A DNA stretch of 64,000 nt, taken from assembly GCA_013433145.1 (NCBI GenBank), contig CM024175.1, positions 7,796,516 to 7,860,515 of the forward strand, given 5' to 3'. A program made the translations under genes and the position numbers. This stretch comes from Ascaris suum. Its lineage: Eukaryota > Nematoda > Chromadorea > Rhabditida > Ascarididae. Under the pieces are notes generated by a model, which was not told the DNA's origin, did no database searches, and saw only the letters and a program-made list of their open reading frames with translations. Positions within the stretch are counted from its first letter, which is position 1. Every line of letters begins with the position of its first letter. This document shows positions 50,201 through 62,725 of the stretch, one piece after another.

Positions 50201-52286
50201 CAGATGGCGGTGAAGAAAGCGACGCCAAAGTTATTTTCGACAAGAAAGGAACCGTTGCGGATTTCATTCGAGAAGTCCGTAGGACGCTAAAGATCCTTCC
50301 ACTAGACAAGGTTATCGTGAATATTCATTACTCATTTGATTAAAAGAAGGAATACGGTGCCTTTGCTGCGATTTTATCACAACGTTGGTTGAATATGTGG
50401 CAAACAACTGCATATATGGCATATATGTTCACCGAATTGCAACTTAGTAACTTCCTTTCGCATTTTCAAAGAAAACTGCGAATCGTTATTCGTCTCCTAT
50501 GCTTCCAAGAGAACCACCGGCGATGGATACCTTTGCAACAAACAACGGTGCGGATGTATGTATGTTTCATTTATATATGCAACATCTCAACTGTGTATAA
50601 AAATCAAAGCCTGAAATGTTTTTGAAAACCTCCTCACTGTTTTTTGGTTATTCTCAAAGTGCGCCTCAAGTTTTTTTTTTTTGTAAGAGAAACCGTCCAG
50701 AACATTCAGCACTATCTGATTGTTCTTCGAGCACGTAAATGACCATGAAAAGACAGCTATGTTGCATGCAGATCTCCCATATCTCGCGGGGAATATTCCT
50801 TGTCCTGGTGTTCCAACAGAGATGTTCACCGCTCCCTATCATCAGTTTCTTGCTGACAACCTCGGATAGGTGAATCATGTGAAAAAAAAACCAGTTAAAG
50901 TTATCAGCTCTGTAATTAACCGACGCTTCTAACACACCCTCCAAAAAGTTGAGAACCACGAAAACAACGACCTACTGAGCGATCTGTTCCAATGGCCAAC
51001 AGTAGACCAGATTTTGTGAAGATAAATTAGCTCATTCGTTCCTCTATTTTTGACTGTCGCGTAATGAGCTACCCACTGCTACCAGCGTTCTCTTCAGTCG
51101 AGCCCCCCCCCCCCCGCCCCGAACAGCAGCAACCTCCTCTCCCCTTCTTTCGCTTCCTTCACCTTCACGCTTACATGTACGCAATCTCAAACTCAGGCAG
51201 TTAAACCTCTCGCTTTTTATCTCGGAACACGTAGCGCTCTTTTCCAATTTGCACACAAAAACGCACATGCAAGTAGTCATAAGCTTATCTACAAGAGGCG
51301 ATAACACAACAAAGTCTTGGTTCTTTGCCAAACCTTCACATCATCTTCAGTGAACTAATTCGATCAAGTATAAGAAGCCGCTAATCCCAGCCATTTCAGC
51401 TCATTCTCCAGTAAACTCCCTTCTCGGGCCTCCTCGAACGTACTTTCGACTGATGCCACCCACGACCGAAATATGATCGAACGTAGAAATAAGCAATCCA
51501 ACTGGCTTCTTTTTCAATACGTCAATGTGATAAGTGCACATGAGAAATAGGGAAAATCAAGGAACAAATGGCCGCAATTCAACACTACGCTTTCCAATAT
51601 TACACCAGCGTAGTACAACGAAGTGAAGCCACCAAGGACAAATTAAAGATTTTCAACACAATAACGTTATCGGTTGATGAGACCCTCTTTAACCTCATGC
51701 AAACGCAATACAAATAAATCGGTTCTGGACATCCTCATGCATTTAACACCAGAAATGAGGCAGTGATGCCACTAGAGAGTGCAGTATTCTAGAATAAGCC
51801 GACAGAGCGCAACAGAAACCTCCCAGCGGTGTTTCGAGGATCTGTGCTCCATGGCATGCAGATTGCAATTTGCAATTATAGGTGATCAGATGGCAGAAAA
51901 GAAATACTGCAACGTCCAGTAAAAATCACGTAGCTGCAGGATGCACTCTCGTCGATACCTAATGCATATAATCGCAACTTTTACAGAGATAGGCACCTTG
52001 GCATGTATCAATAATATGCTCAGCTTCTGATCTAATACTTGCAACCCGTCATCATGCAAAAGCAGTACTGTTTGTTCAGTGAAATAAGTGGTGCATTTCA
52101 TTTAAGGTCTACGGGTACTATATTCGTCGCGGTGGCGAAAAGACCGACGATAAGAAAGCTGACGAGGAAATGACTGTGAATGCGGCCTCTGTAACGACAC
52201 CGATCAGTGAACTCCTCCTCACACCCGATTCTGCAGTGATCGTTGATATGAGTGGCATCGTTCAAGCGAAGGTTCCTCCTGTGTAA
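41263..52286 (+). CDS. Multi-exon gene: repeated RING-type Cys/His fingers and C-terminal ubiquitin-like domain
   Basis: Supported exons: 41263-41403 (start ATGATGAGC; NCRVCG, then PCLHIFCKDC), 44018-44112 (SCVHELCETCLEEV), 44740-44910 (CPVETCGEP; CDVCGKQL; LCPACFEW), 47864-47993 (ECDHDVCPKCLEKM), 49546-49703 (MMPMCPNGLC), 50140-50310 and 52107-52286. Phases agree for 44112/44740 (phase 1), 47993/49546 (phase 1), 49703/50140 and 50310/52107 (phase 0). CxHx2Cx2C followed by Cys-Pro-x3-Cys recurs in two finger units split by introns at the same place, which supports internal duplication. The last two exons give a beta-grasp, ubiquitin-like segment (MEVKVETDGG to VIVDMSGIVQ). At least one exon is missing between 44910 and 47864; 45084-45238 fits the phases but has a weak acceptor. 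RING proteins are usually E3 ubiquitin ligases, so that role is inference. The stop is TAA at 52284, with AATAAA at 52335. Confidence 0.72.
43357..43369. repeat. Poly(G) tract
   Basis: A T-run followed by about 13 G in an intron of the RING gene. Similar G or C runs occur at 51104-51115 (C) and about 56549-56567 (G with one C and one A). Confidence 0.9.
45831..45886. repeat. Near-perfect hairpin, 26 bp stem, 4 nt loop
   Basis: Left arm TGTCATGAAGAGGAGCAGTG plus ACAAGC, loop TTTT, then the reverse complement with a single mismatch (CTCCTC versus CTTCTT region). It lies in an intron of the RING gene, so the transcript could form a 26 bp hairpin. It is shorter than a typical miRNA precursor and almost without bulges. 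Confidence 0.92.
48520..49411. repeat. Intronic foldback: ~430 bp imperfect inverted repeat with 30 nt loop
   Basis: Left arm about 48520-48948, loop 48949-48978, right arm about 48979-49411. Reading outward from the loop, paired blocks include AACCATAC/GTACGGTT, GTACCTGGTC/GACCAGGTAC, ACCTT/AAGGT, TGTCCGATCTC/GAGATCGGACA, GAGAGCGTAT/ATACGCTCTC and GACGATCTCATG/CATGAGATCGTA, all in mirrored order. The arms differ by scattered substitutions and small gaps. The structure lies inside the intron 47994-49545 of the RING gene. The left arm has an open frame with splice-like ends (48533-48646) and the right arm's equivalent has stops. It may be a foldback or MITE-type element, or an old inverted duplication. 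Confidence 0.9.
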
Positions 52287-52340
52287 ATTTATAGCACTTG
52301 TCCTCCTTAGAATCTAATCATGGTCATTATTAAGAATAAA

Positions 52341-54689
52341 CATGATGCAAACCTGATTGATTCTGGCTGCTCATCAATGCCGACAGCGCAGTGATATACA
52401 AGTGCCATGCATATAACAAAAGATGAAACGGCTGACCAACAACTCTTTGCTCACTTTCAAGGAATGCAAACAGCTAGTCAAATACTTTGAAACAAACACT
52501 CTGTCAGTAAGAACTAAGGCAGTTCAGCAAAATTTATGAACTCCATGATGAATTCCTATGCTGCAAATCGGTAATGTATCTAAACTACGCCTACTGATTG
52601 TACAAGCTGAGCCGAAAGGCCGACATAACTAGACAACCGTCGATCTTTCGGTGAAGTACATGGCTGAGAAGCGATATCAGACACGTCGGTCGAAGTGACT
52701 CCATGTGGATGCCGTCGATTTCAGCACATTTTTCTAGTCGTTTAGGCACTGATATGCCTGCTCGCCTATGTAATTACTCATGAAATTGGGCAGGACTTTT
52801 TCAGTCTCTTTTCAGGAATATGCTGAAAAAAGCTTTCTTCTTATCGTACAATAGTCGCTGATAAAACGGCACAGAAAAACTTAACAAATTAAAACAGCGG
52901 AAGTGAGATCATGGCTGGTGGTCAGCCATCCGACGTCCTTTTCCGCAACCTCGGAGGAGATGGACATCTTCGTCCTGGCACGTTCACAAGGAAACTGTGA
53001 AACGAGCTGTTGCCCCAAATGAAGCTGTGGAGGTTATCGGTGATGTTTGCGGCTGTATTTTAGATTGGCGATTTGGTCTGGCGCTTTAGCGTGCCATATC
53101 CCTCAGCGTCGATAAAAAGTGGTACTAAGACAACTTCGCACCAAAGTCTCACGCACACAGCGACCCCACGAGCCTACTTCTAGTGCAATTGTCCTCCTTG
53201 GGTTTGTATTCGATCGGCAGACGATGTTATGACGATTGATATGACTGTCGAGCATGAATACTGCTTCGTCAATCCGCGAAATTTTATAAGGGTTCGTCTT
53301 GTCACCTTTCTCTTATCTGTTGTCTGTCTGCATGTTCCCTGGTTCCCTGTAATTTAACAGGAAAGGAAAGGGAGCGGGAGGGAGGGAAGAGAGAGGTGCG
53401 GGGCTTCTCCTACACATTTCCAGTAGGAGGAGAGTACGAACTTCTTCTTCATAATTCTATGTCTACAATTGGATCACTCGAACCATCTTGTACTTAGCTT
53501 ATGCTGAGCAGCCCAGAATTGCCGGCAGTTTTGCGATGCGGTGCCCCGACCTAAACACACAGTCATTAGTAGTTTTATCAATTCCCACCCTCTTCATTCC
53601 GGACCCTTTTCAACGCGGATTTCACACGCAAATGCGGTCGATACCATATTACTGCTTTTGGCACTTTTGCATACCGGGAGAAGGTAAGCCGAAGCGAAGT
53701 TACACGAAGACGACTTGCAGGAATAACTCGATTCCACTTGTCTCAATCCGCACCTCGCCAATTGCACATCTGCCTGGAGTATCTTTACGCATTGCGAGTT
53801 CACACTTGTGCGGAATGATGCCTGACGTACGCGATAAAATCCACTCTTCAAATATTTGAAAGGATGAGAACTTGTGAACTCCATTTTTTGCTGCCCTTCG
53901 GACCATTGTCTCCGTCGCATGCTCAGATTTTTCTGGCATTCTGTGGTGCGTAACGAAAGCGAAGTTGAACTGACTTGATTTCACCTTTGTTATGCACATA
54001 TGACCTTAGGAAGAATTCGCCTGGTTGTTTGGATGCGACCGATTGCGTCAAGTGTATCTTTTCTCGGTCTGTGGAAGTGCTTTACTTAGTACTGATTCTT
54101 GTTAGTCTTTCGCGACAAGTGAACCCAGTCTTTGGAAGATGTATGCACGATTGAGGGGCAGAATGAGGTTAATTGGTGGCGGCATGTGGGCGCCACGGGA
54201 AGAGTGAAGTGCAGGGAACGGTGCTGCTTGTGAGTGAGCACTATTTTCATTCATGCGTCGTATTTCTATCACGCACATCAGGGGATCCAGAGTTCGCCCT
54301 CTTTGGTTCGTCAGCTGTCTTCTTTCACCTATCCAAATGAATTTTTTCCAGAGGATGTTTTTCTCGCAGTTACTATGCTCTTTTCATCGAGGCTTTGTAA
54401 GTTGCACCCAGTTCGAGCGGCCGAACTTTGTGTTTCGAATCTGCGAACAACACGCATTGGAAAATTTTCGGGTTACGGTGAAAGTTTGCTTTGAATTGTT
54501 GTTCGCTAGTTCAGTTTCGCTTTTGTTATCGGCTTTAGACTGTTGCTTACGCGCTCGATCTAACCCTCTCCACTCTCCTTCGCCTTCCCTCTCCACAAGT
54601 CAGAGGGTGTGTTTCATGAGAGAGCGTGTCGGTCAATAACTGGTTTTTCCAAAGTGAGCTCACCTTACCTGTTTTCCTTGTCGGGTATT
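52341..54689. other. No supported gene; small frameshifted coding-like patch
   Basis: At about 52912-53090 a start MAGGQPSDVLFRNLGGDG runs into a stop. A second frame then continues with a coding-like composition (VKRAVAPNEAVEVIGDVCG). It could be a pseudogene or an exon with an error; I do not recognise the family. The remainder (for example minus 53594-53920, plus 54253-54639) has only unsupported frames. Confidence 0.3.
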
Positions 54690-55960
54690 TACGCCACGCA
54701 TTAATATCAAAAAATGTAAATGCTAATTTTGCAATTTCTAATAATGCAGTTGACTATGTGCAAAGTGAGGGATGTCGGACAGATGCAGTGTACGCAGACT
54801 TTGCCGGAGCACTTGACACAGTGAGGTATAGCAATGTGCTGCGTAAAGTTGAACCATAAGGTATTTTTCGTGAAGACCTAGCTTGTTTTAAAGATTTCTT
54901 CATAAATCTTTGCTCCCAGGCGGAATAAGAAAGGAGCTTTCTAGAGCACGTGACAATGATTACTGGTGTGCCACGAGGAAAGCCTTAGGATCACTTCTAT
55001 TCGTATCACAGAAATATAATTGCTTTGAAAAATGATATTCTTCGACAAACCACAATTTTGATACAACGTCGTTTCGTATCCTAGCGACTGATTATTATGA
55101 ACTGCGCTTCGATCTGCTATCCTTAGGGCCACAAGCCTAGCAGCGAGAGATTTCTGCTCAAAAATGCTATCTACTGCATATAAATTTCATGCACGAACGT
55201 TGATCCGCAAGATCGGCATGAGTCCTTGTCGTCATCTGAAGCCTCTGTTCGCGATCTCGGTGTTTTGTGGGGAGAATATGAAATGGCACGAGCATTATCT
55301 ACTGATTTCATAGAATGCATCTAAATTTGAAAGTTGCTTTCTTTCTATCTTTAAATGCAAACGTCGTGAGCACTTCAGCAACGCTTTTGTTTCGCAATAC
55401 GAGTGGATCGTTTAGCGTTGCAGTTCTGTATTGTCCCCATCAAATGCTATAGGTACCCATTTGATCGAAAATGTGCAGTATCGATTCAATGTGATAGCTT
55501 ATTGCAGATGATTCCCAGCTCCATTTCATCCCTCATGCAAGTAAAAGCTCAGAATTTCCTGGAATCTCTCTACGTCAAAGGATGAAGTTTCTCCTTCATC
55601 TATGCTTTCGATTTATGGACAATCTTTTAGCATCTCTTTTGACAGCATTTTCTCATTCACACAGTTTGCATCGCGATCTTGGTGACAGCCCTGCATCTAG
55701 AAAAGACGGTCGCAATACGAAACGTCGTTCTCAACTGGTTTTATCGCGTCGTAACATATGGAACCCGTTACATAAAGAAGCAGTCTAGGCCAGAATTTGC
55801 GCCCCGTTCGCTCACCAGCCGAATTCAGTTGGTCTTTTGTGTCCTGTCTCCAATGATTCATCTACCTCAGTATTGCTTGGGTGTTCCTTATTGTTTGCCA
55901 TCCGCTATGATGTTGTTTCTTGCACTTATATCTTTGTTCGTTTTATTCGTTCCGTAAATG
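54690..55960 (+). mobile_element. Second decayed LINE (CR1/jockey-like) fragment
   Basis: At 54774-54858 the plus strand encodes TDAVYADFAGALDTV, the RT motif-A region of CR1/jockey elements (usual form xxVYLDFxKAFDxV) with the motif Asp kept. Next come a degraded TGVPRGKP block near 54.97 kb (usual SGVPQGSVLGP), ASVRDLGVL near 55.24 kb (usual xVKDLGVxxs) and pieces resembling the C-terminal RPxLEY region near 55.44 kb. Stops and frameshifts separate every block. A GHLG-like patch at about 56.17 kb could be an RNase H remnant but is too weak to include. Same strand as the fragment at 10.7-12.5 kb. Confidence 0.65.
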
Positions 55961-58900
55961 ATTTTGCTGTTTGGATTCCTTATAACCCAATTATCTCGTT
56001 GATATTACCACTTCGACGTTTGCGCCAATGAGTGATTAATTGCGCATGTCGTTTTCGTTATCATTGGAATAGAGACAGCTTCATACCACTGCACCTCAAA
56101 ATGCGCGCTGGCGCAATTGTCTTGGATAGTTTCCCGTTTTTCTGAGGTTTAGCTGTTCTGTGTCACTGGACACTTGGGCCGAATTCTGATAACGAATATG
56201 TCTCACGAATCGCATATCAGGCGGTACAACTGTGGTTTGACCCATGCACATTGCCACCTACAAATACAGCTACATTGCAGTGGCGACACTGCCGCCCAGT
56301 ACAACGGACGCGCTATCATACACGTGCTTAATCTCACAATGCATCACATAAATCAACGTTGTTTACACACTTTATGCCTCGGAAGTGAACATACAGTGTA
56401 AAAATACATTCTGCTAAACAACCGAACAAAAACCTCACGGCTTCAGTATGACAGTAATTCGATTTTCGCAGTATTTTCTCACTCGACAAAGCCTGTGTGG
56501 TTCCATAATGTTAGTGACACCGAAAGTTCATAAGCACTACTTGGGGGAGGGCGGGGGGGGGGGGGGGAAGGTGGACATAATGTACGTCATACTCACTCAG
56601 TATCATGCACTGTGTGATTTAAACGCGAATTGTTTGTCGTTTAGGCTTACTTAGCCTCGATGCAGAGTCATTTCGCCCCCGCAAATGTTAGTGGTTTGCG
56701 CGGTTTTCTTGTGCTTGTACACTTTACATAGTGACGGCACGTGAGTAGACTTGAAATTTGGCCGTGTTTCATCGCGCCCCGGCTATTCATTGCGCACTAA
56801 TTTAGCGGTGCGAAGCAACAAGAAGAAAACGCTTTCCTTAAAATGGTGAGGGGGCAGTTCAGCAACAAAAGGGGCTTCCAGAGTGCGATTTTTCATCGTT
56901 CGATATCAAATTAAATCTTCCAATGATTTTGCTTCTTACCGCGAAAAACTTTCCTATACACTCCTCGGTGCATTGCGAGTAGAAACGAAGTCTGAGGAGA
57001 GTGATTTCAACGAGGAATAGATTTTTTTTAAACAAACAGAAATAAGTGCAAAAAGAGCAGACAGAAAGAAAAGAGTAGTTGGGCTCGAAAAGAGACTAAA
57101 ATTAGACAACGCGAGGCTAAATGAATTTGGCCGAAGAGAAATAGTTATTGGGCAGACAGGCAGGTATCAGTCGGAGAAGTGACACTGGAATAGGATTGAA
57201 TAAAGGAAAAATAGCTGCATTAAAATTGTGCAGTGCCGCGATGGGCATCTTTCTATAACTTTGTTCATGAATCATATATTGACATCCTTTCAGGAAACGT
57301 TTGGCGGATATCGCTGTCCATATCTCCACCTTCTGTCTGCATAACTCTCGGCAATACATAGCGCGTCGCTTTATCCTTTACAAATATGGGATCATCTGGA
57401 TCCGCTATCACTGGCTACGGTGTACTTATCAGTTCCGGTTATGTTTCGCGTCTACCAGGTAACCAGTTGTCCGAATATACCCCACATAATCAACGAGGTG
57501 CGCAAACGCGCTTGCTTAATCACATGACTACATAAACACTTGACACATTTCACTGAATTCTGCTTCCATACAGTACGAACTAATATATGGATACGGCTCC
57601 AGTTTCCCGTATAGTCGACATGACAAGCAAAAGAATCAACCGTTTTGTTTTTTACTTTTCATCGGTAACATCCATCCGAGTGATAGACATGGACAAGCAC
57701 AATGAAGAAATTAGCTTCAACATGAACCTTTTTTCAACTGGGCCTTTCAAAGTGCATGAGCGGTAGCGTTTTTTTTAGTGAGAGGGGCAAATCAGAATGG
57801 CACAAATGTGTGTGGTTGCAGTCACTCAATTCTAGTGTTGTTTACTGAATTTTTCCTCACCAAAGGCAGTGTATATGCATATGGTAGAATTGGACCCGGC
57901 TTGGGAAAAGTCCAGATGAAACGAGTTGCCCATGAGGTGCTATTGAGGGGACACATAATACCTGCGAGTGGAACACCCTTTCGTGAGCACAAGCTCGGAC
58001 GGGACCGCCCGCGTCCCAGCCCCACACTCATTACGGAGGTACCGAGGACAGGTTTTTTAACGAGCAATGAAGGCAGTTTCAGGTAGCTCTGATCTGGATT
58101 CCTATCTCACTAGCACAAGAGCAAAAATTAGAGCTGTGGACACTGAGGAGAGAGTAGGACAATGATGCTTGGTCGCACGAAAGCGGAACTATAATAGGAT
58201 GACGTTTACTGAATTTCGTCAAGTGAAAGTGGCATACGATGTTTTACTGAATCTCTAAAGTGAAGCTGTTTTGTATAAACGTGGCGTCGAGTTTCTTCCT
58301 GTTGTGTTAGCGGTCATTTATCGCTTACAGAACTCTCATTGTTGACGTCTTAATGATAATAAAAAGCCCTTTATATATGAAATCAATGGGAAGAGCACAC
58401 AGAGTTCGATGAATGAACATTGTCATATGTTCGAAATATAGAAGAAAACCGGGATGCAGAGGAAAAGAAGGTGAAAGGGTGCACAAAAAAGAACGAAATG
58501 AAACAAGATAGGAAAGGATAGGGACGGAGGGAGTGAAATATTGAGAGTCATTTATACTGAAGCTGTTTGACATTAGCTGAGAAGGTGGTATCCTCCGAGC
58601 AAGGGAAGGTAAAAGGGCAAGAACTTTTCGACTGTGGAACTTGATGTGTTGAGCACTACAACGAGAAATGAGCTCTAGCGATCTAGTAAACGGTTTACAA
58701 AAGAGGCTTTCGTGGTCTTGTTCATGCATTGTTTCAGTAGTCCGAAGTCGTGTCCATGATGTAATTCAGGAAAAAAAGCACAAAACTGAGATCGGACTAT
58801 ATGGATACATTCAAATAAGGTTTTGTAGAGCAGTATATAGGTCTATTTTCATTCTGCTTAGTTTGAGGGTTTCAAGATCGATCAGGTAAAGACGTTCGCA

Positions 58901-59780
58901 GTATTTAGCCTTTTTAGAACTGCGTTCTCTAAAAGACGATTCTCTACCAATTCGCAAGAACCGTTGGAAACATGTGAAGCCAGCATAAGACTGTCGTCAA
59001 GCAAGTTTCGTAAGGAAAGCGAGCCCGGAGAGAAATGATCGGATGATGCTTTTTCTTCGTCTGCCAGTTTGGACGAGCATGACTTTTTTGCTAGGAAGGG
59101 AGCTATGATGCCTTTTCACAATTGCAAGCTGGAGCAATATTAGAAATATGATCGGTGAATGTTTCACACTTCACCGTACTAGCAGAATATTTACTCTCTT
59201 TGTTGGTGACTAAGTTTGAATATCAGAATCTAGCGGCCTGTGGCACTAAGTGGAACATTATTATTGTTTTAATGCGTTGTTGTGTTGTGATAAATGAGGT
59301 GTGCTGGGCGGCAGTTTGAAGAGACATAAATGTGTTGTTGTGAGAGCATCTTTAAAGGTAATATGTGCGCATCTGACATTGTTAGCTTTTGTGTTGCTAA
59401 TAGCTTTTACACGTAATTTTTAAGTTCTCTTCCTGCATGAGGTTCCTCTGCGTGTGCTCGTTCCTCTCTTGAATGTCTACTCCTCAGGCTCCCACTCCAT
59501 TATGGGTCCTCTTAAACAGCACTGGTTTTGGCTGTGTCTGGCACGCTCGGCATGAATGGGATTCTTCGCAGTTTTTGATACTGGCGCCGGTGTTTTCTCA
59601 TTCCTGTTTTGTTATTGTAACGTTGTTATCCAGTAGAAGTGTAAATATGGAAATATTTCGGTGTGATAGTGCTTCATATTGTGGCAAGGAATGAGCGTGA
59701 AAGGTTATGGATGTGTTGCCCACTGATGGTGCCTCATTATCTTGCGTGATATAATTAATAATTATGTACCCATTGATATA
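55961..59780. other. No supported gene; GC-rich pocket and poly(G) tract
   Basis: A G tract lies at about 56549-56567. A GC-rich pocket at about 57890-58080 (containing GGACGGGACCGCCCGCGTCC) has open frames on both strands and looks like a repeat-derived patch rather than a gene. A poly(T) run lies at about 57770. Otherwise the region is AT-rich with short frames. Confidence 0.4.
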
Positions 59781-61300
59781 ATCATCAGTATCAGTCATCA
59801 TATAATTAAATACATTCATGTTTTCGACCTTTGCATAACGGATCATCATTACATACGCACCCATTGACTGCCTACACGAACCATTCCATCGAGCTTTTTT
59901 TCGTGATTAGAATGGCGCATCGATGCACCCGTCCACACAGTTGATAAATGCATTCCCCTCTACCTCTTCGGTGATTAGAAAATTGTGCGGTGAAGTTTTC
60001 ATCCAAAAACAAAGACATGAGACTTTTAAGCTTCCATGTTTTTGACCAAATATATTTCATGTTTGAAACTGAATATTTCAGAGCTTTTTAATGCAATGAC
60101 AACAACTAGTGATTATATTTATTTGAGGATGAGTTAAATAGACTTTTATTAGAGTTTTTCATTCAGTAAATTGAACCTTATGCACCACACGACCCGATGA
60201 GTGGAATCCGTCGCTCTTGTATTCTCAACTGAATTTGAATCACTGGTAAGGCAACGGTCATTACTGCTTCGACGCCGTAATAGCAAAATATAAGAGTGCA
60301 GAGCAAAACGTGATACAGATGAGGTTAGCATTTAAAGACAACTGTCGCGGAGAGCGAGTTACGAGCACTCGAAACGTATCATGCATCGCATAGTATTAGG
60401 AAAGCATTCGGGCTTGGCATCTCCTTTCACAACGATGCAAAAAAGACGAATTGCAAATCATATTCCTTTCTCACCAATCCACTATATGATGATCTGTAAA
60501 AGATTGAATGCATGATTAAACTATGATATAAGTATGTCTCTGAGCCAATGAATTATATTCTAACGCATTCGTTACACCAGTATCAATAAAAAAAAGTTTG
60601 CAGTATCCTCGACGATTCAATTGGATGGATAAGGAACATAAGATGTGTTTTATCGTTTATGAGTTTGCCTGATCAGTATGGACTGACGAGGAGGCGCTTT
60701 GTCCATAACGACTTGAGTTTTGAAGGTTGGAAGTAGCTGTTGATGACCGTAAAGATGGCAGTTTCCTTCAGTTATCCGCAGACAACGTCTTTGTTCACGG
60801 CTCCACTAATACATGCGTCTGAATAAAAAGAAAGAAAAAATCAGATAAGCTTCTGATTGACTTATAGTTGAGTTTCATGACGGTTTCCTACTGTGTTGAT
60901 GCCCTCCCCATCATCCTGCACTCAACTTTGTCCAGCCATGTTCATCCTGCCGCTTACTGGTCTCGATCTTGTCGTTACTTCGCTCGAACCTAAGGAGCTT
61001 GGCAAGTTCGACAGGCTTCTGACTCTATGCGGGTGTCCAGTCGCGAGTGATGAAGCCAATTTGATTGGCTTTCTTTCTCGCTTGCATCAGTACATTATCA
61101 GCCGTCCCTCAAAGAGCGCTAGTATCTATTCTTAAAAACCGCACACTTATGGTTCCTTCCCAGATTTGGACAAGCGGTTCATCTGTGGAGCTGGAACAGC
61201 GCAAGCGGAGCTTCTCGCAAGTTCGAATCATCTTTCTCAAGCCAGGTGTTCCAACTGAAGCGTGTAGCCAAAGATTTTTATAAGTAAAGAAATAAACACA

Positions 61301-61921
61301 TCAGCTTGTTATGCGCCCCCGACGTGCTTTTACCGTAATGACAGAAATGATCAACTCTGACGAATGCTCTTGCATTGATGGACTTGTGACGAATCGATTT
61401 GATATTTGAGCGTTCACCTTTCCCAGCGTTCTATACGGACGGCGATCAGCCAATTCGGACGGATCCCATAGAATTGTCTCCGTGGTTGTGATGCATTTTC
61501 CCAGGGTTTTATTGCATCCTGATGTGCGACTTAAGCCATCGTAGAACTTGATCACTCCTTGTTCAATATGATAACCAGTGATCGTGTGGCATCGTATTCC
61601 GATCCAGCTGTAGCTATATTCACTCGGCTGTTTGGACGCCCATCGGTTTGCGTCGATTGGTTCGAGACGGATGCCATTAAGCTCTAGCGACCGCCGTATT
61701 TCCAAGCATTGTGACCGGGTCATGTTATGGACCGTTGCCTCATCGCGCGTAACCGCCAGACTCCATCGAAGGAAGCACTCTGTGCAGATGGTGCGCGTTA
61801 CTTTCGCACAGAAGGTGGCGTTCACCGAAATGAAAGCATTGCTCAATATTTCAACGATTTGCGAGGACCTGTGCATTTCTTCGCGGATCTCCTTGCAATT
61901 TAGTTTGTCTGGCATCTTCAC
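61301..61921 (-). pseudogene. Env-like glycoprotein fragment (copy 2)
   Basis: A 206-codon frame identical in translation to the one at 14541-15161, with the same in-frame stop separating it from a signal-peptide-like stretch. The features and uncertainty are as for copy 1. Just 3' of it on the minus strand, a one-base indel relative to copy 1 (near 61227) shifts the downstream frames. Confidence 0.45.
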
Positions 61922-62009
61922 GTAGAAGCCGTGACCATAATTTGCACATACATGAAATTGTCATTTCGCCGGGGCGCTGCTTGCCAGTACGAAGGTGGCG
62001 ATTAGTACG

Positions 62010-62725
62010 CTCATCTGGGTCGAAGTTGACGGCAAAATAATGATCAATTATTCCCTTCCATTTGATGATGAAATAATTCTCAAATCGCATGAATAATGCA
62101 CAAAAATGGCCTTTATCGTCACACAACTTCTGCTCATCTGGATCGAAGTTGACGGCAATTTATGATCAATTATTCCCTTCCAGGTGATAATGAAATAATT
62201 CTCAAATTGCATGAATAATACAATAAAAATGGTTCGATCCAGGTTGGATAAAGATGAACGGATGTTGTGTCACGATAAAGGCCATTTTTTGTGCATAATT
62301 CATGGAATTTGAGAAGTATTTCATTATCAACTGGAAGGGAATAGTTGATCGTTATTTGCCGTCAAGTTCGATCCAGATGAGCGGAAGTTGTCTGACGATA
62401 ACGGCCATTTTTAGTGCATTATTCATGCAATTTGAGAGTTATTTCATTATCAACTGGAACGGAATAATTGATCATTATTTGCAGTCAATAACAATATGAG
62501 ACGGATGTTGTGTCACGATAACGGCCATTTTTAGTGCATTATTCATGCAGTTTGAGAACTGTTTCATTGTCAACTGCAAGGGAATGACTGATCAATATTT
62601 TCCGTCAAGTTCGATCCAGGTGGCCGGAAGTTGTATCACGATAACGGCCATTTTTAATGCATTATTCATGCAATTTGAGAATTATTTCATCATCAACTGG
62701 AAGGGAATAATGCATCAACGTTGTT
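62010..62725. repeat. Head-to-head array of a 123 bp repeat (copy 2)
   Basis: Same layout as 15245-15965: two minus-oriented then four plus-oriented units. A small change in the second plus unit (AACAATATGAGACGG here versus AACAATGCATATGAGCGG in copy 1) breaks the 41-codon-periodic frame into 62302-62499 and 62545-62769. Confidence 0.9.

Noticed and set aside
52912..53090. Small conserved gene starting MAGGQPSDV
   Set aside because: A stop and frame change interrupt it within 30 codons and no family is recognised.
56155..56230. RNase H (GHxG..N..) patch of the LINE fragment
   Set aside because: The motif is spread over two frames and too short to separate from chance.
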